Below are positions 1-11,272 of a stretch of 64,000 bases of DNA, in pieces. A program made the translations under genes and the position numbers. Source of the stretch: Tricholomella constricta (Eukaryota; Basidiomycota; Agaricomycetes; Agaricales; Lyophyllaceae); assembly GCA_013368375.1 (NCBI GenBank), contig JAACJP010000005.1, forward strand, positions 124,001-188,000. The letters are read 5' to 3'. How positions within the stretch are numbered: position 1 is the first letter of the stretch; each line of letters begins with the position of its first letter. Below the pieces are notes generated by a model. That model was not told the DNA's origin. It saw only the letters and a list, made by a program, of their open reading frames with translations, and searched no databases.

Positions 1-1442
1 GACAGATTGGCTGTACCTTGTAGTTTAATAACGAGCTTTGTTCTACACTCCAGACGTTCAAGAATTCGTTTTATTCAAAGCACACCGGTCTTCAGACAGT
101 GGTAGCATGCACTTTCTTTGGATGCACGGCGGTGTGGCAAGAAAGAGACTGAAAAAGTTTCGGCACTGGGATGATGTGTTAGAGATCTAGATGTACACGA
201 GATCCATGGTCCTTGAGCCTGGGTCAACAATCATTCGCACCATTCAACAAGAAATGAACGCTCACTCCGAGGCCCCTGTTATTTGGCACCCGTTGAATAT
301 TTCGGGCGGATACTGTCGAAGCTATGCAGCGTACGCATGCTTCATAGTTGGTCTATACACGTCAAATAGCTTACAAGCTTGCTTGACCTTTACATCGGCG
401 ACCTCGCCAACGGTTATCAATCATGAAACGACAACTCGCGCCGATGTCCGTGTCTGGGAGTTTCATGGAGTGGCATTTTTATTGTCGTTATCAGCACTTT
501 GAGTAAGTAAAGTCACTTCCAGAGAGCAGAAGAGACGTTATATTACATGACATGCTCTATCGCGCTTCCTTGTGCGTATTCGTGCTGATAGATGACCGCC
601 GATAGTGTTTGAAGGCGGAGTCCAATGCTCGGTACCTTTCCGAGGGGATTTTGAGGTAGAAGCAGAGCCACTTGAACCGGTGCGACGTCCACCGAGCTTG
701 CATGAACATGCTAGACGAGGACCGCATTGAGATCCAGATAGTGTGTGCCCTTTAGCGACTGCAGTTAGATAGATGCCACCAGTTTCGCTTGGACCACGAG
801 AGGAAAAAAAAAAGATGGAAAGCTTCGAAGAGAAGGCGGCCACCGTATCTATGGCCTACCGAATAGTTGCTAGAGATCTTCAACAGAAAATGAAGTTGTA
901 GCAATCAACGTCTGAACAGAGGAGAGATGAAGCTCGTTTGGTTGTGTTTACCCGCGGTTGGAACGGAAATTAGCGAAGCTCTTCGACCTTGGCCCAAGCT
1001 TCGACGGCGCCTTGACCATCGATACCGGCATCAAGGAAACCTATGTAGCTGGCTTCAGCTGCTCTGAAGGCAAGCAATATTCAGTTTTGAAACGCACCTG
1101 GGAGAGATCGTGGTTTGAGGAGGCATGGTAGATCACACTCGGAAGTCTAGTGTAGGATAAGTGTGACTCTTCTCAAAATTCTGAGTATCCTGCGTGCACC
1201 TCCGAAGCGATTTCGGTATTCATTTGCGTGGGCGGGACACCTTGATGCCCGAAGAGCCCGACAACACAGTATTACTTCTTGTAGTCTGGGTCTCTAAGAT
1301 AGAATGCCCACACACTTTGTTATGGTTGAATTAAACAATTCTGTACCGGTCGGCAGAGGCAAAGAATTAATGTTACATATAGAATGAATGGTTTTAAATG
1401 GTTCTAGATATCAAGATGTACCGTTGCATCCCGTGTGTCTTC
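1..1442. other. Intergenic sequence, no supported gene
   Basis: Only short open frames of about 100 codons occur here, for example at 191-502 (+) and 538-843 (-). They show no recognisable domain, no splice-linked continuation and no repeat structure. The stretch lies downstream of the desaturase gene on the minus strand. An exon of a gene lying left of the window cannot be excluded. Confidence 0.5.
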
Positions 1443-3435
1443 TCAGGTTCGAGGTTCTATCATTGCCTCCCCAAATTGGTTCCTGAAGAACAGGATATCG
1501 CCCTCGCTCTCAACAAAGGTGCATTGCGTGAAGGATCGCCAAAGCGCGTATAGTACAGGCTGGGGGTGGCGCGTCAGATGAAACAAGCAAGATACGGACG
1601 AAACTGTCCTGCTGACCGTGGAGTCGTAGTTATAGTATTCACCGAGGACTGGCTTGATCGCCTCTGTTACTTGAGGGAGATTATCTAACAGGTAGCGCTC
1701 GTGAACGTGCCGCGGGGCAGAGTGATACGGTTGACGTACAGAATGGCACCGTTGCAAAAAAATGGTGGGCGAGATGATCGGTGCTAATCTGGTATGGAGA
1801 GATAGCAATTCATTAGAGGAAGCTAAGAACCCGTTCAGATCGCATTAGAAATCTTACGTTGTGAAAGAAAAATCGACCGACCCAATCAAAAACGGGGCGG
1901 TCAACGGTTGCCAGAGCTCCGCGGGCAAAAGTCCACTGATCCTGCAAGGAGATCGTTTAGCCTGAGCGGGAAAGATGTGGGATCCATCCGAGCCTTACCT
2001 TCCGGTAGTAAGGGATCGTCGGGTCACTATGTTGCAAATAGGTAAACATAACGATCCTGTCACGATGAGGAAACGTCAATGAGAAGGGTGCTTGACAGGC
2101 CGCCATCAAGATTACCAATTGTGCGCGACCTTGAAAAGCGGGTTAAATTAACGTCCGTCAGCCACACAAAAGACGATTGCACACCAGCCATGGAAGAAAG
2201 TAATAGCACCACGCGGACAACCAGCTTGTCCTATAGATGTAAATCGCAAGGAGAGTAATCATACTGCCTATTGCGATGTTGGAGACAATGATAGACCGCC
2301 CTACAGTAAATCAGAGTAAATGGAGGGCGACGAAGAACGACGATCAAGCTGGCATACGATGCTCGGGTTTGAACAGCAGAGATGACGGCTTGTAATGCTA
2401 CGCATTGTAGTCCTAATGAGGCGCGTCCTAATTACCGTAGTCATGGAACTCACACTGGTCCCAGCCGGGTATCTCGGGTTGCCTTTGCGATTATGTCTTT
2501 AGATCAGATTAACTTTAGATGCCATCCTCAGACCTATGTCGCAAATCTGTCGCTTACATGAGGTAGAGTTGAAACCCACTGATAGAATGTGTGATAAGAT
2601 GGCTTGATCAATGAGTGCGAAAGATTGTCCACTTACAAAAATTGTCGTATAAACAGTTTGAACAGCGTAAATGCTGGCGTCTCTTCAAGGACTTCAGCAT
2701 AGTCCATCCGCACAGCAACCTTGCCGTCAGGAAGCTTCAAATCCTTCCGTGTAGGAGGAATGTACGTTTCATCTCGTTCGATATTATTCGTCCCTTTCTA
2801 GATATGTTTGTTGATGAATTTGAATTCAATGGAGAGATGGAAGCTGTTTCATCCCGTACATGATGAGTACGATGTGTCGCGCGCCAGGCGTAAAATGGCG
2901 TCAAGACAAAAGTATGCAGCATGATACCGATCATTGCATTCACCCATGGATACGGTGAGAGCGCGTCATGTCCTGCCTATTCAATTGGTAAAATACTTGG
3001 TAGCCGTTGTATGACAGATCCACGCGTACCTCATGTCCTGAAGGCAGTATATCGTTTAGCGACCCGTGATACGGGAAATCAGCAAGATCACATACCCAAA
3101 CACCAAATTCCCGCAAATGTGATGCCTTGCCAGCCCCCGTAGAGTATCCAGAGCACACCTTTAATCACGCCTCGCGTAAACGCAAGCCCCGGCGCAGCGC
3201 CGCCCGCTATCATTTGAGTAACGTCATCGAAATAAGTCGCCATGTAGTAGAAGGCATAGGTGAAAGCGAGGTGTCTCGAGACGTAGAAGAGACTTTTGCC
3301 CGTCGATCTCTCGAAGAGATGGCGAGGTACAACAGCACGTATATCCCTTAGGGATATATTTGGAGGTGTGAATGTTCCTTTCCTCCTTCGCGCCTCGTAT
3401 TCCGGACCGTCTTGAAGTATCTGGTACCAGATCAT
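1443..3435 (-). CDS. FAD2: Delta-12 fatty acid desaturase, multi-exon
   Basis: This is a membrane-bound di-iron desaturase of the FAD2 type, which converts oleate to linoleate on ER lipids. The first exon (3435-3096) carries the family N-terminus GPEYEARRRKGTFTPPNISL and the segment VPRHLFERSTGKSL. Splicing then gives HEAGH (histidine box 1), HRTHH (box 2, with a neighbouring WRATH) and, near the end, HLAHHFF (box 3). Other family blocks are YIPPTRKDLKLP, GFQLYL, GNPRYPAGT, LQHSDPTIPYYR, FARGALATVDRP and ALWRSFTQCTFVESEGD. Exons determined from splice sites: 3435-3096, 3037-3030 (8 nt), 2976-2860 and 2797-2637, followed by at least six more. The boundaries I resolved are GT-AG and the reading frame survives each of them, so the gene looks intact. 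The second residue of box 1 is normally HECGH; here Cys is Ala, but all three box patterns are kept. The start is the ATG just before the conserved N-terminal block. The end is the TGA at 1443-1445. Confidence 0.9.
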
Positions 3436-3509
3436 GAGAAGAGAAGGGGATAGATGAAAGAGGGGTGAGTTGGGAGAGGCGAGGAGGGCATATTTAAAAA
3501 CGGGGGCGC

Positions 3510-3515
3510 TTTATA
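3510..3515 (-). promoter_or_regulatory. TATA box of the desaturase gene
   Basis: The minus strand reads CATATAAAGC here, about 75 bp upstream of the desaturase ATG. That spacing suits a fungal TATA-driven core promoter. A second AT-rich stretch lies at about 3490-3500. Assignment is by position only. Confidence 0.5.
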
Positions 3516-3529
3516 TGTACTTTGTGAGT

Positions 3530-6467
3530 GAGCTGTGACGGTTTGGAGAGATCACGAAAGATCGCCGCCTGACGCATCAACGCCGAATTGGAAGGCTAAG
3601 TAAGAATCAGGGATGCGGCTGAAGATCTGAGCAGGTTAGATTTTCTCATCGATTCATTGACGCACGCATACGCTGGTTTAAGAGCTCCGAAACAGGTAGA
3701 TTTCCGAACATCCGGCTGGGACGTTCAACCGGGGCGATCCTGCCAGAACAAAAGTTGTCAAAGCAGAAATCTAGAGGTGATATCGTCTGCGTTGTGTTGT
3801 TGTCCCTGCGAAAGCTCGTCAGCTGGAGCCAATGCGGCTAGAACAATTTTTGTACAAGCTTACCGCGACATGAGGCGTGACATGCACTTGTTCTGTTAAT
3901 TATGAGCTTGAGTGGCCTGTTGATGATGGAATCAAGATCCCAAGGATTTCTTTCCACGTGGAAGCTGGGCCTCTGGGATTCAAACCCCCATCCCGCCATC
4001 GGCACCATCAGCCACAATTCACTGCTCAGGCCCTCATTTCCTCTCGATTCAATTCAAGATCTCAAGATGGTACTTCGTTTGGTCGGGTGTTCCCAAATCT
4101 TTGGTAATCTGGAAAGAATTTCGGAATGTGTTGACCTTCTCTGGCCTTCAGCCTCTTGTTTATTAAGGGCGCTTGGAGAAGCTTCTGGCGTCACGAGATT
4201 TCTGAGGCCCAAGGTTATCTAGGATTCCCTTCATTGCCTTCCCTTGATCCCGCTCTTGACTTTCACCCGACGAGGCTTGACCGACATGGGACAACGATAA
4301 CGCCTAGATCGGTCTTGAACGTTTGAACCATCGTCCGATGCTCGTGGACTCTACCATGACGCCTTTTCCCTGGGGATATCTCACTGCGCGTGTGGATCCT
4401 CTGCCTTTTTGATTTGACTTATTCTTGCCAGGAGGATGTGAAAAACATTCCTCGACGGGACTTTGTTCCGACCATTTTCCTCTCGGGTTGCGAATGAGAA
4501 GGCATAATATCGTCATCTTGCTGATTCTTCGGTACCTAGCCCCTGGGCCACCATCGAGCATCATTGCATTATGGATCGTCCCGTGGGTCGTACGTTGTCA
4601 TCGTGGAGCCATGTTGATCCACATCCGTGTCGCCCTGCGGCGGTTTCTTCTTGGATTATCGATGCGCTGATATCTCGGGAGGCCCTGGTGTATCTAAAAG
4701 ACATGGACTACCCGATTGACGATGTACTCGTGGAGTAAGGAAAAACAAGCAGTCGGCTGCGGCTCCTGAAACTCGGTATGTATCCGCATGGGGGAAAGAA
4801 ATATGACGTCTCCCATGATACGAGGTCCACAGCTTTCAGTTCCACAATTCCGCTCTTATGTCTGTGAGGGCCATCACCACCTCAGGTTCATTAGATGTTG
4901 CAACAGGATGCGATCAAAGGTGCTAAGCCCCTCCCCCCTCCATGTCGCGGAACAACGTCGGCTTCATGCACGACCGGTAGATTCAATTATGGGGTAGGGA
5001 TCTTTGGTAACTTACGTGACGAATCCATGTGAGCATATTTCATCGGTTCATAAGATTCATCTATTCTGCTTTTGTGAGGTCACGTTGATCTGATGATTGA
5101 AACATATATATGCTGGATTGACAGTACGATGCCCTGAATGAAAATACAGCGCTCGCGCTCGCCATCGCTCCGCGTCACATCCTCCCGTCCGTCCGTCAAG
5201 TGCTTAAGCTGCTAGAAGTGACAGGTGATAATGCACTCTCCTACATTGAAAGGACGTATACAGGTGATGCGTTACCAGCGGCACCGATTGGCGGGTGAAT
5301 GCCACCATTTTATTCCTTGACTCGCGACGTCTGCTTGAGCAAAATGTAGGGCCCGATGCGGTGATGGAAAGGTGCGGGCTTGCGAGCAGATGTTGCCGAA
5401 GCGGACGGTTTGACATATAAATCGTCCGTGAACATTCGGCCTCCGCCACGACGGACCGTCGGGGGCGCGTGTTACACGATCATTTTGCCACACCGAGGTC
5501 GGGGATAACCCGCTTCCATAGCTCGGTAAAATGTGGCACACAAGCAGAACACTCAGATTTTTGACGGTGAGAGACCGGGATTTGGTCTTACAGGTCCTAA
5601 AATATCTTGGCACGCTTCACGCGGATCAGGAAATTGTACATGCACTCTAACTCACCAATGTCACCACGCGCAAGTGTATCGTATTACACTCTACATCCGC
5701 TTTCTTTCACCTGCCGCTCTCTCATTTTATTCTTATTTTTCATCTCAATCATACCAATATTTCACCTCACATCATAAATCTAGGCAGACACTAGCGAGGC
5801 CGTCGGATGACCGGTCTCCGTCCCCAATCGGCCGAGCGACTGGAAACCTGGCGACTGGCGCCAGACCCTGCCAGACCTTTCCACTCCCAATCTCCATGTA
5901 CCTGTCTACTTGATACACCCAGCTAGTGGCATTACGGCACTGACACAAGATCATGAACCATGAACGCGGGCTAGATTGTATACATAAAAAGAGGCACAGG
6001 TCCTGAGCAAGCCGGAAAGAAATCTTTGAAAAGCTGTCTGCGATGTAGACCTGGCGGAGATTCAAGTGCCCCTTGTTTCCAGACTCACCGCGTGCATCTT
6101 GAGTGGAAGTCTGTCAGTCGATGTACAACCCCTGGCCAGTGGCACCCCAAGTAGCACCTTGTAGATGTCAAACTTCATAAACATTGGCCGGCAAGGCACA
6201 GCACAGTGAAATCTGAGAGGGCACAGCAGCAGGAAGAGGCGACCTGAAGATCCGACACACTCCAAAATCGAAGCCAGCGATAAACTATTTTCATCAGGAG
6301 CAATAGATAATAAGGGTGTTGTTGCCGTAGTGGGACGAGATAAACCACATGCCCAGTTGAGGTGCTTAAGAGATGAGAGAAAAATTTAAACTCCGACACG
6401 ATTGCACCCATAGGTCCGTGCGACACGGATAAAAAAACGCGGAATGCAGGTCGTCGGCGTCGAGGTG
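3530..6467. other. Long intergenic region, no supported gene
   Basis: Frames up to about 130 codons occur on both strands (3657-4222, 4304-4564, 5272-5913, 6062-6564), but none shows a domain, a signal peptide or exons that join in frame. The two flanking genes are transcribed away from this region, so it serves as the shared upstream space of the desaturase (left) and the ferredoxin (right). I see no tRNA and no element termini. Confidence 0.45.
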
Positions 6468-7259
6468 ATGTTCCAAGCCACGGCAAAAATATGTAGACGA
6501 GCCCCTCAGTCTCTGTCGTCCCTTCGCACCTATACCACTCAAACAAGTCGTCTTCGACGACCACAACCTGGCCTTAATAAAAGGCAGAATATCCCGCGTT
6601 CAAGTCAATGGACACACGGCCTTCATTCATCTGCCGGTATGTCCCGTTCTCGCTGTTCAGCCTGCTCTATTTGACCTGACATATGTTCCACCAATAGTTG
6701 TACGCCATGGTCACGTTGAACGTCCAGAGCCGGGAACTGGGTACGTAGACTGCGATACCGATTCCATATATACTTGCTCAAAGTTTTCGCAGAATTAAAG
6801 TTCATTTCAACGACTCGAAAGGAAATCTAATTCAAACTGTCGAGGCCAACGAGGGAGACGATTTACTCTCTGTCGCACATGAGTATGACATTGATCTGGA
6901 GGGTACGTCAATCTTGCCTCCGGTGTAATTTCATGCTGACCCTTCATTGACTTTCTTTCTCCTATTGTCGCGCATTTTCGGCTTCCCGTTGACTCTACCT
7001 GTTCAAACATTGCTTGTTTCCCTCACTAGGGGCATGCGAAGGATCGGTGGCCTGCTCCACATGTCACGTAATTCTTGAACCAGAATTCTACGACCGTATG
7101 CCCGAACCAGACGACGAAGAAAATGACATGCTTGACATGGCTTTTGGCTTGACGGATACAAGCCGTCTGGGATGTCAGGTGATCCTAAAGCGGGAGCTCG
7201 ACGGAATGACGGCGGCGCTTCCGTCGGCCACTCGCAATATGTTTGTCGACGGTGGGTAG
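6468..7259 (+). CDS. YAH1: Mitochondrial adrenodoxin-type [2Fe-2S] ferredoxin
   Basis: Single-electron carrier of the mitochondrial matrix, used in Fe-S cluster assembly and in heme A and coenzyme Q synthesis. Exons by splice sites are 6468-6636, 6698-6740, 6793-6902 and 7030-7259, and they join in frame. The first exon is a basic, Ser/Thr/Arg-rich presequence ([19 protein letters not shown]). The mature part reads [24 protein letters not shown], then the cluster-binding loop [16 protein letters not shown] with three of the four Cys ligands, the acidic helix [20 protein letters not shown] and the fourth Cys in SRLGCQV. The C-terminus FVDGG is short, as is usual in fungi. The ATG at 6468 was preferred over the in-frame ATG at 6444 because it gives a typical targeting sequence at once. 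The YAH1 symbol is by family. Confidence 0.92.
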
Positions 7260-7724
7260 CGGTTTCAGGTCCTTGTCAATTCCGTGTCGTCATCCTTTGA
7301 TTCAACGTTTGCTGACATATCGCTGTTCAGGGAAGAAGTCGACACACTAACGTACATTGGCGCAGAACGCGCCTCTTATAGATATATATTTCGATACCTA
7401 ATGAAGACCACTTCCACTCGTGACAAATATTCGCATTTGTATGATCCTCGTGTGGAGCTGCTTAGAGTTTGCTACAATGTTCAATGCTTCAACGCTCGTC
7501 ATGTGGACGCCAAGGCTGCTCATCTGACATTTTTAACTCTTATAGGCATATTTTCTATTGCATTCTAGACTGTCCGCAATTCTCGATTTATTTTTTCCGC
7601 CATCGCCTCCAGATTACCCCCGTCCTCAATTCACGTCGCCTTCGCCATTATCCCGGAATTCCGGTCGAGTATTCAACACGCAGGAGTTTTACAATTGTAC
7701 AGTCGTGTTGAAGGTCCGAATCCG

Positions 7725-8058
7725 ATGCAAACGGTACGACGATTGGCACTTCGGAGATTCTCGTATGATTAGTAAGTCACGTTTATCTTTGACAAGGCAC
7801 GCTGTGGCGTCAAATAAAGTTAAAAGCGTATGTAACGCAAAGCGAGCGCCTCCGCATCTGACCCCCCCTGCTCCCGGCCAAGACCATAAATTGGCTGCTG
7901 CTCATGTCCTTCTCCTTGCTATCAGTGCTATCGGCCAAGTTTCTAACCAAGGCATGCAAGCGCCAGGTAAGTACATAATTACTCAATATCATTCCGCCTG
8001 GCAGGCCGCTGAGATCGAAAAAGCATCTTTTGAATGCTTCCAAGCCGCACATGCATAA
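7725..8058 (+). CDS. Possible small mitochondrial protein (weak)
   Basis: An ATG at 7725 opens MQTVRRLALRRFSYD, which resembles a mitochondrial presequence. A donor at 7772 and an acceptor ending at 7826 join it in frame to an exon from 7827 with APPHLTPPAPGQDHKLAAAHVLLLAISAIGQ, which contains one short hydrophobic segment. After position 7966 two readings are possible. Reading through the next GTAAGT gives about 98 residues ending at 8058; splicing the very short 38-nt candidate intron ends the protein two codons later. I do not recognise the family. The support is the presequence-like start plus one clean intron. Confidence 0.4.
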
Positions 8059-8124
8059 TTCTGTTTACAGTTGGTAAGGATGACCTCACCAAGCTCGGTG
8101 ACTTGCTTATCACTGTTCCCCTAA

Positions 8125-8130
8125 TATAAA
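8125..8130 (+). promoter_or_regulatory. TATA box upstream of the 8218 gene
   Basis: CTAATATAAACACC lies about 90 bp before the proposed ATG at 8218. Position and sequence fit a core promoter. No other element was identified. Confidence 0.4.
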
Positions 8131-8217
8131 CACCGGCCGCGTAGATCAACGGATGCACTCGGTTGCTTTTCGCCTTCTCTGTGACTCTTCGTCTCGTCAA
8201 TCGCCACGGCGGCGAGG

Positions 8218-9641
8218 ATGGTTCCTCATGGAGATGCGGGCTTCACCGTCGTGAGTCTGTCGGCAAAATGGCTACAGTTCATTTTTTGATTCACTTTCAG
8301 TGCGCTCCAGAAGACGCGTCCTCGTTTCAAGACGCGAACTCTGTATTCGTTGACTTTCACAATCCGCTTGGTCCCAGCTCTTCACCGAGAACAGCTTCCT
8401 TGGAGCGCAGGCTGTCCCCTCCTCGAACCAATGAACGACTATGCCCTGTCGACCGGCGCCCAAAACGCTCATCTCCTCTTGCGGGCCCCGCCTTTTCCAA
8501 CCCATCTGTCATCAATTTTCAAGCTGACAACGACAGCAGGCAAGCGGAAGAGCTGTCTCCCATCTATATATCCCCACCTAATCCACCCCCGAGGACATAC
8601 AGTCCCAAGAAGGCCGTGAAAGGTCTCGTCCGCTTTTCTGCGACCCCTCCTTTAGAACTATTCCACACGCCTCTGGACACGTCTTTTTTGCCGTCCAAAC
8701 GTTCCTCCCTTCGTAAACCACACGACTCTCCCTCGTCCGCACCTCCAGATGCCCCGCTCCCTCCAACACCCGCGAAGGATCTTCTAGAACTGCCTTATCG
8801 CGGGAGAAGCTACCTCGCCTCGTCCCAACCAACGGCCTCCACCAGCACACTCCGTCCCATCATCAATCGTCCTGCTCGAGACTCGGACGTTACTCCATCA
8901 CTTATCAATACCCGCCGAGCATCGATATCAGTATCGAAAGACCCTGCGAAGAATTGGATGACGACCAATACGTACGAGACCACGCCGCGCTTCTCGCGTC
9001 TAGGCATCTCTGCCTCGACCGTCGTCCTTCCCGTCTCGGCCCGCGAGTATAAGCGCGTGGCTACGAAGAAAAAGGCCTCGCCTAAACCTATTCCTTCAGG
9101 TGTGGGTGGCTCCCGGACCTCGAAATTTGTATCACGCCCCGTCTCAAGCAACGTCTGCCCATCCCCCCACACACTACCACTGTCATTGTCGTCCCATGCG
9201 AGTGTAGCGGATAGCATCTCGAGCTCTTGCGATGTGGGGACCGTGGTGGAAGATAGCGAAGAAGAAGAAGAAGAAGAAGAAGAAATCACAAAAAAGAATG
9301 AACATCCCTTCATTGAGGTGATACCACCTGGATCGATGCGGGAGCTGGGTATACCCTACGTGAGCCCTTCGCTTGGCTATTCGCGATCCTCGGAATCGGT
9401 GGTCAAGCCCCATGGTGTTGTTCTTGGTGCGAATGCGGATGCGAAGCCGGAGATGGCGAGAGGAAGTCGTGGATGTGTGGCGGTGGAGGTTGTGCTTGAA
9501 CCACAGGAGCTCGGCGCGGTTCCGCAGGGAGGAGACAGGCACTTGAAGATGCGGAGAGAGCGGGGGCGAGAGCGCGCAGTCACGCGGTGGTGGAGAAAGT
9601 TGGCGGGTGGTGGGAGGCGAGGGTTTATTGTTTTGTGTTGA
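8218..9641 (+). CDS. Disordered Ser/Pro-rich protein of unknown function
   Basis: The frame is open for more than 1.4 kb. The likely start is the ATG at 8218 (MVPHGDAGFTV). A 50-nt intron (8251-8300, GTGAGT to TTTCAG) joins in phase 0 to CAPEDASSFQDANSVFVDFH, giving about 457 residues. Most of the protein is low in hydrophobic residues and rich in Ser, Pro, Thr and Arg, with several SP or TP sites, for example LERRLSPPRTNERL and RTYSPKKAVKGLVRFSATPP. An acidic run of nine Glu is encoded by a GAA microsatellite at about 9258-9285. It is followed by a more conserved-looking block (HPFIEVIPPGSMRELGIPYV). The C-terminus is Arg-rich. I see no enzyme motif, membrane segment or signal peptide. A regulatory or scaffold role is possible but unsupported. 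Confidence 0.65.
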
Positions 9642-9644
9642 GAT

Positions 9645-11272
9645 AGAGATATCTTTAACCTCATTTTTTGAATGTAAATGGTTCCTCGCAGGACGTTTTG
9701 GATGGCTTGTTGTCGTGGGCATGGAGCGCTGGGCACCGGTGAGCGCTGAGCTCTCGCGTCATTCGTCTCCTTGCAATTTGCATCAGTATCGACCAAGAAA
9801 AAACTTGTTAATGCGTTATGCACATATATGCATGGAGGCTGTTGTAGAGCTGCGACTTGATAACTGATTTGAGATCGGATGCAGATAGCGCAACATTGGA
9901 AGACCTGATATATTGGAATTTGCAGGAGCACGCAACACTAAACTATTCCATAGAAACAGTGAAACGTGGGTTGGGGCCTCCCATTGTCGAAAAATAATTG
10001 AAGTCTTATAGAACGACGTGGACGAAGGACTCCATGTCGCCTTGAATAGTGTGATTGAAGTGATGGTCCGAGAGTAGGGTGACTATAAGATTATTTAAGC
10101 ACAGATGCAATGAGCAGGAGGATTGACTGTTTTCTGACAATGGCGGCGCATTAGTCCGGGGTCCTGTTTTGCAAGATCCCAACTGCTCAGGACAGCGCAG
10201 CCTTCATGATCGATGAGAGTATTCCTGGAACTGAAATCACGACGTATATCCATATAGAGGCATTTCTCATACGCTCGCCGGTTGGCTATATATGCACGAC
10301 GTTCGTTATAATTGTAAATCAAGAGATAGCAGTTGGGGCGGACCAGTCAACGCGTCAGGCATGACCTGCATCTGCATCACGATGTAGACTGATTGAAGTG
10401 AGAGCCAGAAAGGGGGATGTCGGACATGTCGTGTGAACGTGATGAAAAGGCTCCGACCATCCTGCCGCCGGGGAGGAAGAGGAAGAGACGTTTATTTGTT
10501 CATCCGCCGGGTTCTAAGGATTTAGCGCCGGCGCCTCTGCCGCGGAACAAGACAAAGGCGTACAGCCTGAGAGGCAGGAAGGAATGCGTTGGACGCGTTC
10601 TTTACAAAGCGCACCGGAAATATCAGCTTCTGGATCCAGGCCGTGGGCATGCCGAGTATTTTTCAAGAGATATTGCTTGTTGGTCACGACTTCGCAGGAA
10701 AAGCACGCAGGCGTACATCGGCCATTCAACGAGTCAGGACTACAGGCGATAACAGTGATGAGGTTTGCCGACTTCAATTGGGATCGTGAAAAGGATGACC
10801 GGGCACTTTGTTTTATGTACTGTCAGATGGCACATCTTAGGCTTGCCTGGCTGGTCCTGGCTAGTTTCTGGATTGGCAAAGCTCAGGATTGAGAAACGTT
10901 ACTAAGAACTCACAAAGAGGGGTTAAAGAATCATTAATCATTGGTGACATGTGTGATGGCAACGGCATCCAGGTGCTATCGCAAGGTCGTCGAGTGGAGC
11001 AGGTGCTATGCGTCTCGACAGCAGACAGCAGGGCATTGAGCCAAGGTTCGGGTGTGACTAGTAATGATCGCAAAAACATCGCGCCTTTTCGTTTCGCACC
11101 AGATAGGAGCATAGACCTCTAGGCCGGGTTGTCGTCGACAGGTTTTCTGTAAGAAGCGTAAAGTCTCAAGGCGAGCGGAGACTGCGCCGTGGTAGACAAG
11201 ATCACCGGGCCGGCAACTTCCGGTCACCGCCTGCCACGACCAACGAGCTCAACGACGAGGGCGACGAGCTCA
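9645..11272. other. Intergenic region with one weak open frame
   Basis: The minus-strand frames at 9183-9931 are antisense to the 8218 gene and are not supported. At 10417-10752 (+) there is a basic 111-codon frame (PPGRKRKRRLF, PRNKTKAYSLRGRK) without domain or introns. I would not call it a gene. The end of the region is the promoter side of the AP-1 mu gene. Confidence 0.4.

Noticed and set aside
3970..3992. Possible tRNA B-box (GGGATTCAAACCCC, minus strand)
   Set aside because: The T-arm stem does not pair and no cloverleaf or A-box is found at the right distance.
8163..8217. Upstream start for the disordered protein
   Set aside because: The frame upstream of 8301 is intronic; the ATG at 8218 in another phase joins by a good intron and lies after a TATA box.
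9183..9931. Minus-strand frames of 179-184 codons
   Set aside because: Antisense to the disordered Ser/Pro protein and its flank, including the GAA run read as Phe; no splice or domain support.
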